Source: Candida dubliniensis CD36
Taxonomy: Eukaryota; Ascomycota; Pichiomycetes; Serinales; Debaryomycetaceae
Assembly: GCF_000026945.1 (NCBI RefSeq)
Contig: NC_012863.1
Coordinates: 248,001 to 312,000, forward strand
Direction: 5' to 3'
DNA length: 64,000 bases
In this document: positions 53,301-64,000 of the stretch, piece after piece
Layout of the letters: every line of letters begins with the position of its first letter
How positions within the stretch are numbered: position 1 is the first letter of the stretch
Program-made: the position numbers and the translations under genes
Notes under the pieces: generated by a model
The model's database searches: none
What the model was told of the DNA's origin: nothing
The model's input: only the letters and a program-made list of their open reading frames with translations

Positions 53301-54184
53301 TTCAATTCAACTCAACTCAAATATAACTAACCAAAATGATGATGGTATATTATTATAATGAAAAGATAAGAGAAAGATTCTTAAAAAAAATTTTTTTTTT
53401 TTGGGGGTGGGGGGGGGGGGGGGCGATAAATGAATTAATCATTACATAGATGTGTGTATAGGTAGGTAGAAATAGAAATGAGATTAAACGACAATTCAAA
53501 TGTGATTATTATTTCTATTGATTTAAAGAATGGAAGTTGGAGACATGAGATTGTAATATATTACTTAAATCCATCATAGAATTGATATTTCATAAATATG
53601 AAAGAAAATAGTAGTAGTAGCAGTGGTGGTGGTGGTGATGGGTGCTTTTTTTTGTTGTGTTTGTATTAAACGGCGTTATACATTTCACACATTTTTAATT
53701 TTAATTGGTGTCTCCTTTTATTTATTAATTTGCTGCTAAAAAAAAAAAAGAAAAAGGATTACCTTCCTTCCTTCCTTCCTTCCCCACCGCCAATAACTTT
53801 GCAGCAACAATACAATTAATAAGAACCAAATCTTATACGTTCTAGTTTAGAAATGGTTGACATTTAACTGCAAAAAACAAAAAAAAAAAAATAAACAAAG
53901 TGAAATTGGGAGGGATGAATGAAGGAAGATGGAGGAAGGGTGGAAAGCCGAATCTCGAAAATGGGTTCCTCAAACCGATGATCGCAAAAAAAAAAAAGAA
54001 AAAAGGTTAACACATAAACAAAACGAAACAAACAGGTATATATATATATATAAATAAAGACTAAAAGAATTCAATTCTTGTTGTTTTATAAATATTAATA
54101 TTTCAAATGGAAACTTACAACTAATCCTAAAAAAAAGTGACTTATTTATTTTTTTATTTATATATATATATATATATAAACAAA
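53301..54184. other. Intergenic ZCF27/HAP32
   Basis: It contains A/T runs and an interrupted G-run at 53402-53423, CTTC repeats at 53763-53783, a CCAAT box at 53790-53794 and AT repeats at 54037-54051 and 54159-54177. No credible gene. Confidence 0.5.
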
Positions 54185-55407
54185 ATGTCAAGAATTAATA
54201 ATAATAAAGATTCAATAGATCAAAATTGGCAAAATAATGATTATGAAATCAAAGAACAAGATCGATTTCTACCTATTGCCAATGGTATGTATATAGTATA
54301 CTTCCTTCTCTTCTATTGCCCTTTTATTTTACTAACTAATCATTCATTCATCTTCCCTTAATTTAATGGGGGGGGGGGAAGTGTCTTTTTTTTTTTTTTT
54401 CTAAAGTTGGAAGAGTGATGAAAAAGGCATTACCAGAACATGCAAAATTATCAAAAGAATCAAAAGAATGTATTCAAGAATGTGTATCGGAATTTATATC
54501 ATTTATAACTAGTCAAGCTGCTGATCGATGTTTAGTAGAAAAACGGAAAACTTTAAATGGTGAAGATATATTATGGGCAATGTATACTTTAGGTTTTGAA
54601 AATTATTCAGAAACTTTGAAAATTTATCTTGCTAAATATCGTCAAGTATGTAATATACTTCCCCTTATACTGGGTTACAATCTTGTTGTTGTTTTTTTTT
54701 TTTTTTATGGAATATTCTACTAACTTATTATCAAATTATAATAGTATGAACAAGAACAATTGACTCTTAAACCACCAAGAAAGAAAATACGGAAAAAGAA
54801 GAAGACTAATGATAACTCGTCATCATCATCAAAGTTGCAAAACAAGGAGGAACAAGACCAAAACTTACAACAGAATCAACAATATGATTATGATGAGGAA
54901 GAAGAAGAAGAAGAGGCAGATATATCAGATATACAACTGAATTTAATATTACAAAATTTACCTGAATATTCTGATGATTATTTTGAAGATGAAGATGAAG
55001 ATGATAAAGACAGGCAACAATCAGATGAAAATAGTGATAATAATGATCCTCAACTGATTAATTTGCAACAACAACAACATCAACAATTTAATAATATTGA
55101 TTCTGATCCAATTACTGAATCAAATCAACAAGAATCTTTTTTCACTAATAGTAGTAATGCACAATATTATCCTCATCAATCACAATATGTAAATACAACA
55201 TTACCTTCTTCTTCATCTTCATCAATAATAAATATTGATAATAATAGATCTATACAATCACAATTATTATCAACTCATCCACAACCTAGACAATATCAAG
55301 ATCAACAACAAAGTCATAATGATAAACAACAACAACAACAACAACAACGTATTATTCCTGATTTACTCAATATTACTAATTCATATTCCGAAGATGAATT
55401 TATTTGA
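54185..55407 (+). CDS. HAP32: CCAAT-binding factor subunit, HAP3/NF-YB type, two introns
   Basis: The CDS is join(54185..54284, 54407..54645, 54745..55407), 333 residues. Intron 1: GTATGT at 54285, TACTAAC at 54330-54336, AG at 54405-54406. Intron 2: GTATGT at 54646, TACTAAC at 54718-54724, AG at 54743-54744. Splicing restores [20 protein letters not shown] and [14 protein letters not shown], giving a complete NF-YB histone fold (about 26-114) with [17 protein letters not shown] and [15 protein letters not shown]. It pairs with HAP5 and binds CCAAT with HAP2; in C. albicans the complex with HAP43 represses iron-using genes under low iron. A long acidic, Gln/Asn-rich C-terminal tail (115-333), absent from short Hap3, identifies the HAP32 form. 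Frames read through the introns are artefacts. Confidence 0.92.
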
Positions 55408-58378
55408 AGTTGGGTGGTTGGTTTTTTTTTTTTTTTTTTGAATATTGGCGTATTTTTTGTTATAAAGTAAGGAAATCTAATCCATTATAATAATATATAT
55501 ATATATGTTATGTTATGTATCGTAATAAAGTTGTAATTTAAGATCTTCTTTTATTGAATATCTTTATGAGTATGTGAGTGTATTTATTTGTATGTCTTAA
55601 GATTTGAAGTTGATTAATTATTGACAACACAAACAAGAAGAAGAAAGGTTTCCTTTTTTTTTTTTTTGACACACCAACCAACAATTAAAACCACTTTCTT
55701 CCTTGTTTCTTTCATGTGTTCATTTCCATTTTTATAAGATGTTGTTCTGTTCAACATAAAAATAACTACAATGGTTTTTGATATCAAGGAGGGTTGTATA
55801 AATTAGTAATACATAAAATAATTCATGTTGCAACAAAAAAAAACCTGCCTACTGCCAATAAACTATGATGGTGTTGTATACTGAAAATTGTTTAATCAAC
55901 TACATCGTGTCCTTATTGACAAATGAAAACTTTGTAGTAGTAGATTTGGGAATGGATTTACAACTACGTACAATCAAAACCACAACCTTTATGGATTATA
56001 AAACTACCACAATGATAATTAGTTAATATTAATCTTATTTATACGCGTATTTTTGCCCCCCCTCCTCCCCCTTTCATCAAGTAGGACAAACTACTACAAC
56101 AACAACAACATCTCATAGTAATGAATGACTTTTTATTTTGATTCCCAAACTCTCTCTGGCATTAATAGGAGAGAGAGGTGGTTACTAACAATGAGAATTG
56201 GCCACAATTACCCATTCAAAACACAATATGGATAGAATTTTTGTTTTTGTGTGCTACAAACTTTCATTATAAATAATCTGGCAAATATCAAAAGCTAATA
56301 TCCTTTCCTCATCCATACTAAATTACAACAACTCAATCTAATCATTTCAAGATGTAATTACATAAACGTTGGAGTTAACATGTCATTTATGTATGTACGT
56401 GTATGCAAAGCAAACACCATATTATTATTAACATCGCAAATCTTTCCCTTTAGCCTGTTTGTTTTGACAAATAGAGGCGAAACATCACCTAAAATAGATT
56501 AAAAAATGAAATAAAGAAGGAAAGAAAAGAAAGAAAAGAAAGAAAAGAAAGAAAAAAAAAGAAAGTGAATTATTTGTGTAATAAAGAATGAAAATTTGAA
56601 TTAATTAATTCACTCCTTTGGGTTATTGGAAATTTTAAATATCGGACGACTATTTTCACTTCCTCCTCCTTCTCCTCCTCCTATCTTACAAGATGCATAA
56701 TACATTAATCCTTTTTGAAATTTACCATTAACATAGACGATTAATTGATGATGATGTTGTATGCCGGTATTGAAAGGATCATCATAATATTAGTAAGGCA
56801 ATGTGTCATATATTCACATACATATATATATTATCTTTTCAAGTTTAACCGAATGAAAATGAAATTCCGTTTTCATTCATTCATTCGTGTTTGTGTTTGT
56901 GTTTGTGTAATTTTGATTTTCCTAAAATTTTTGTAACAGAAATAAATTTTAACAACCAAATGAAAGACAAGTAAGAAGAAGAAAAAGATCATCATCATCA
57001 TCATCATTACCAATTCCAAAACAACAACAACAACAACAACAACAAACCTGGATTAATTTCCTTTGTCCAATTTCATTTTTTTTTTCTAGGAATTTGAAAT
57101 TCAATAATATTATATTATACTGTTTCATTAAGAACAAGTAATAGGTTAATGTCGTTCTATAATTTGTTTCTAGAACCAAAAAAATTCTTAACCATTTAAT
57201 CACAATAAACTTCGATCCCATTATATCCCTCACTACTAACAAGATTTTGACTTTAATTGTGTTTCAAATCTGTCTCAGAAAAATGTTTTTCGTTGTTTGG
57301 TTATCTCTCTCTCTCCCCCTTTATCTTTAGTACCTTGATTAAAGTTTCAGCAATTTCAGAAATTTCAAGATTACTCAATTACTATCGCTAATCCCCCTTT
57401 CCTTAGTGCTTAAATGTCTTGGATTACCTTCAAAGAAGTAGTAAAGAAATGAAACCACCTACCTAACAAACAGAAAAGAAACCACAGGATCTTTAATTCT
57501 AGTTCTATATATTGTACTCTTAGTAGTAGTAGTGGTAGTAGGTGATGCTAAATAAAGACAATTATTAAGTCATTTGACATATAAAAGTGTATGCTTCATG
57601 CTTTATGCCTTATGTTCATTTATGTATGCATGTGTAGTAAGTAAGTAAGTAATGTATTGTTGTTGTTGTTGTTGTTGTTGCCCCCTGTCTTTTATTTATC
57701 CCGTCGCACGTTAAATTAAATGTGTATACCTGCATATAGGACATACATTTTTTCCTTTCAATTTTTTTTTTTTACCACCACCACCACAATTTGTTTTCTT
57801 AATGCAATACGCTCTCCTCCTCCTCCTCCTCCTCCTCCTCCTAATAAAAATTTTTCCATTCCTTTAAACATACATAGAAACAGAAAGAGAACAGGAAAGA
57901 AAAAAACAACAACAACAACAATCCTATACACTCAGACAGCCACCAGACAACCATCAAGGATACACATTGATATTACTGTTTTATTCTATTAAACAACCTT
58001 CTCTTGTTCCACCATTTCATCATTTGCTTTTGAATAAAACCCAATTTAGCAACAACTTTTTTGTTTAGTAGTAATATATTGTTTACAACACAATTCACAC
58101 ATCTACCCACATAGATACACTTCATTTACTATCTATTTGATATATTTCAATAACAATCAAGACCTTCAACCTACAACTGATATATACCTATCTCACATTC
58201 CAATTTTTTTTTTGGTCCATTATTGTTAGTACAAACCTGTTATTGATTACATTTTAGACGGGATAAGCAACAAAAGAAAATCCAGCTGCCCCCTAGAACT
58301 ATCCACATCCATATCTATATCTATATCTAAAATCTATTAGTTTATTACCTTTATTAGTCACAACAACCCTTTTTACCC
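55408..58378. other. 3-kb intergenic region upstream of BEM1
   Basis: No credible gene. Features include poly(T) at 55423-55439, C-runs near 56055-56070, AAAGA repeats near 56518-56562, ATC/ACA triplets near 56988-57042, TTG repeats at 57658-57679, a (TCC) run at 57813-57841 and TATATC repeats near 58310-58330. The stretch close to BEM1 is pyrimidine-rich and probably its promoter and leader. The minus frame at 56949-57242 spans triplet repeats and is rejected. Confidence 0.55.
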
Positions 58379-60277
58379 ATGATTAAAACGTTTCGGAAAA
58401 GTAAAAGACTGTCGAGTAATTCAAGTTCACCCAAGAAAACAATATCTCGAGTATCATCAACTTCTAGTAATCAAACTTCTCATGATGGAATGTTACAATC
58501 ACCTAAAAAAGTCATTAAAGCTCTTTATGATTATGAACCTCAAGGTCCTGGAGAATTGAAATTTTCTAAAGGGGATTTTTTCCATGTATTAGATGATGTG
58601 GATGATGAATTACATAAAGAAGCTGAAGCCAATGGATGGATAGAAGCAACAAACCCAATGACTCAACTCAAGGGGATGGTCCCTCTTAGTTATTTTGAAG
58701 TATTTGATCGATCTCGTCCTATAATGGGCACAAATTTCATTGATAATCAACATCATCATCAACAACAACAACAACAACAGCAGGGAACAATTAACAATGG
58801 AGCAGGACATCGAAATTTACAACAAACATTATATGCAGTTACATTATATGAATTTACTGCTGAACGAGAAGATGAATTAGATGTAATGCCTAATGAAAAT
58901 TTAATTATTTGTGCTCATCATGATTATGAATGGTTTATTGCTAAACCAATAAATCGATTAGGTGGTCCAGGTTTAGTTCCAGTATCTTATGTTAAAATTA
59001 TTGATCTTTTAAATCCCAATTCTCATTATACTTCAATTGATACATCAAGGCGATCACAAGTTGTTGAAGTGATTAATGCATTTAATATACCGACAGTGGA
59101 ACAATGGAAAAATCAAACTGCTAAATATCAAGCTTCAACTATCCCTCTTGGATCAATATCAGGAAGTGGTACCCCACCAACATCTGCCAATTCACAATAT
59201 TTTGATAATCATACTATGACTTCCAATCGATCATCTCTGGGTTCATCAATTTCTATTATTGAAGCTAGTGTTGATTCATATCAATTAGATCATGGTCGAT
59301 ATCAATATTCCATTACGGCTCGATTAAGTAATGGGAGAATAAGATATTTATATCGATATTATCAAGATTTTTATGATTTACAAGTTAAATTATTAGAATT
59401 ATTCCCTTATGAAGCGGGAAGAATTGAAAATTCTAAAAGAATAATTCCATCTATACCAGGACCTTTGATTAATGTAAATGATTCAATATCAAAATTAAGA
59501 AGAGAAAAATTGGATTATTATTTATCAAATTTAATTGCATTACCTAATCATATATCTCGATCGGAAGAAGTATTAAAATTATTTGATGTTTTAGATAATG
59601 GATTTGATCGAGAAACTGATTCTATTAATAAACGATTTTCTAAACCAATTAGTCAAAAATCAAATTCTCATCAAGATAGATTATCTCAATATTCCAATTT
59701 CAATGTTTTGCAACAACAACAACAACAACAACAATTAGCTAATCATTCACGAGGTTCTGATAATTCACCTACTAATGAATCATCAGGTTCAAATTTAGTT
59801 AATTCTTCTCATAATGATTCATCATTATCATCATCACCACCACCACCGTCACAAACAGCAACTGCAACCAGTACAATTGGAGGCGAATCTTCAGCAAAAC
59901 AACCAAAAGTTAAAGTGAAATTTTATTTTGATGATGATATATTTGTATTATTAATTCCAACTAATTTACGATTACAAGATTTAAAAACAAAATTATTTAA
60001 ACGATTAGAATTAGATATTAATTATAAATATGAAAAAAAATTGGATAATAAAAAACTTTCATCAGAATCAATTCATTTATTTTTGAAAAATGATTTTGAA
60101 GATTTTTTAATTGAAAATAATAGTGATAGTAATGGTAATGGTAATGGTAATGATAATGAAATTGATTTAGAAGATGAAATTAATAAAGAAAAATTAGGAG
60201 AATTTGAAGTTAATGATGATGAAAAATTCCAAAGTGTTTTATTTGATAAATGTAAATTAATGGTTTTAGTATATTAA
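58379..60277 (+). CDS. BEM1: Polarity scaffold protein with two SH3, PX and PB1 domains
   Basis: A 632-residue protein with the full Bem1 plan: SH3-1 at about 44-110 (KALYDYEPQGPGELKFSKGD), SH3-2 at about 151-208 (LYEFTAEREDELDVMPNE, GLVPVSYVKI), PX at about 293-405 (ASVDSYQLDHGRYQYSITAR, RYYQDFYDLQ, IPSIPGP) and C-terminal PB1 at about 505-632 (VKVKFYFDDDIFVLLIP). Bem1 binds Cdc24 through PB1, Cla4/Ste20-type PAKs through SH3-2 and phosphoinositides through PX, concentrating Cdc42-GTP at sites of growth. Gln tracts lie near 127-135 and 445-452. An Asn/Gly/Asp-rich insertion (NSDSNGNGNGND, about 582-593) interrupts the PB1 domain. CTG in KRLSSN near the N terminus would be Ser. Confidence 0.95.
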   Translation: MIKTFRKSKRLSSNSSSPKKTISRVSSTSSNQTSHDGMLQSPKKVIKALYDYEPQGPGELKFSKGDFFHVLDDVDDELHKEAEANGWIEATNPMTQLKGMVPLSYFEVFDRSRPIMGTNFIDNQHHHQQQQQQQQGTINNGAGHRNLQQTLYAVTLYEFTAEREDELDVMPNENLIICAHHDYEWFIAKPINRLGGPGLVPVSYVKIIDLLNPNSHYTSIDTSRRSQVVEVINAFNIPTVEQWKNQTAKYQASTIPLGSISGSGTPPTSANSQYFDNHTMTSNRSSLGSSISIIEASVDSYQLDHGRYQYSITARLSNGRIRYLYRYYQDFYDLQVKLLELFPYEAGRIENSKRIIPSIPGPLINVNDSISKLRREKLDYYLSNLIALPNHISRSEEVLKLFDVLDNGFDRETDSINKRFSKPISQKSNSHQDRLSQYSNFNVLQQQQQQQQLANHSRGSDNSPTNESSGSNLVNSSHNDSSLSSSPPPPSQTATATSTIGGESSAKQPKVKVKFYFDDDIFVLLIPTNLRLQDLKTKLFKRLELDINYKYEKKLDNKKLSSESIHLFLKNDFEDFLIENNSDSNGNGNGNDNEIDLEDEINKEKLGEFEVNDDEKFQSVLFDKCKLMVLVY

Positions 60278-60977
60278 AAAAAGGGGGTGGGGAATTATTT
60301 TACCTTGTATTATATTATATATTTTTTTTTTTCATTTGGAAAGAAAGAAAGAAAAATTAGTTTATAAGAGATAAAGAGAGAGAGAGTTATACAGTGAGTA
60401 TAAGATCATTTGAAGAAAAAGTAAGAGGAGAAGATTTATGAATGAGGTTCAATCATAAATTTGTTTTGTATTATATTATAATATTTGAATATTCTATTCC
60501 GTTTATATATATATATGTATCTGTTGTATATGAAAAAAAGAGAATATACAAATAAAATGTCATTATCAAAAAATATAGGTTTCAACAACTCTGAATGATT
60601 AGGACTAAGGTATAAGATATTTATTACATTATTATCATTAGTTTATTACTTGATTTCAGAGTTAACCCCCTAGCTGGTGGTAACACCCATCCCCCCATTC
60701 AATACCAACGCGTGTGCACGTCAATTGGTGTTGTCAAAGGGGTTTAACAACAGGAATAATAGGATACTCATTTTATTGGTTTCGTGTACAAATGCTCAAT
60801 AAATATTCTTCTCTCTTCTTCTACAACTTTAATCACACACACTTTATTTATTTATTTACATTTTTAATCAACTACTTCAAATCATTCATACAACTTCCCC
60901 CTTCCCCCTTTTTGTTTCTATCTGATCCTAGAATCTTCACAATCAAAAGACAGATTTTTTTTTTTTTTTTTTTGACA
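60278..60977. other. Intergenic BEM1 / last gene
   Basis: BEM1 3' region with AT, GAAA and GA runs, then pyrimidine-rich sequence and a poly(T) at 60955-60973 directly before the next start codon. No other gene is seen. Confidence 0.5.

Positions 60978-64000
<3,023 letters not shown>

Noticed and set aside
54137..54361. 74-codon frame over the first exon of HAP32
   Set aside because: It reads through intron 1 and starts upstream in AT repeats; the spliced model restores a conserved histone fold.
54415..54723. 102-codon frame ending in [10 protein letters not shown]
   Set aside because: The C-terminal part is intron 2 read through; the real exon ends at 54645.
57720..57992. 90-codon frame with PPPPPPPP upstream of BEM1
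   Set aside because: Translation of T, ACC and CTC runs with no conserved part.

Overview
The window looks like nuclear DNA of Candida albicans or a very close CUG-clade relative such as C. dubliniensis. Four things suggest this. It is AT-rich, with abundant microsatellites and poly(A)/poly(T) runs between genes. Genes are mostly intronless, and the few introns use GTATGT...TACTAAC...AG. The run of orthologues CAS5, AAT22, NAT4, RLM1, RPS6A, OPT6, ILV6, ZCF27, HAP32 and BEM1 matches my memory of one stretch of C. albicans chromosome 4. A TTAGGGCTATAGCCCTAA palindrome lies upstream of a ribosomal protein gene, which is the Candida Tbf1-type arrangement. In these yeasts CTG is read mainly as serine, so standard-code translations carry wrong leucines at those codons. 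Gene symbols come from memory of orthologues and from visible domains; no search was run.

Layout. 1-4450 is a long gene-free region upstream of CAS5 (4451-7051, C2H2 cell-wall-damage regulator), which converges on an aspartate aminotransferase (AAT22, 7460-8680). A tRNA-Ser(UGA) at 9024-9104 (minus) is followed by 1.5 kb of decayed LTR-type sequence. Next come a membrane-anchored GH17 glucanase-like protein (11150-13309), a small protein with a Cys-rich tail (13866-14294), an acidic hypothetical protein (15023-15625), NAT4, the MADS-box regulator RLM1 and spliced RPS6A.

The middle third holds PRP21 (SF3a subunit), a CHY/RING ubiquitin ligase, a NEM1-type phosphatase, a BEM4-like Rho1 regulator and the oligopeptide transporter OPT6. 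It is followed by four small secreted or GPI-like serine/threonine-rich ORFs (36.5-42 kb), one with a possible alternative intron that would turn a GPI-like tail into a transmembrane plus cytosolic tail.

The last third starts with the most unusual gene: an 843-residue Mutator-like (MULE) transposase (43123-45654) with its zinc-binding N terminus, DDE residues and SWIM finger all present, but no terminal inverted repeats visible by eye. Then follow ILV6 (acetolactate synthase regulatory subunit), ZCF27 (Zn2Cys6 factor), HAP32 (CCAAT-binding HAP3 type, two introns), BEM1 (polarity scaffold), and the first 1007 codons of a large low-complexity protein that runs off the window and holds a 53-glutamine tract flanked by a short duplication.

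Several genes (CAS5, RLM1, BEM4, BEM1, the GH17 protein and the GPI-like proteins) act in, or plausibly act in, cell-wall building, wall-stress signalling or polarity. Whether this clustering is more than chance cannot be told from the sequence.
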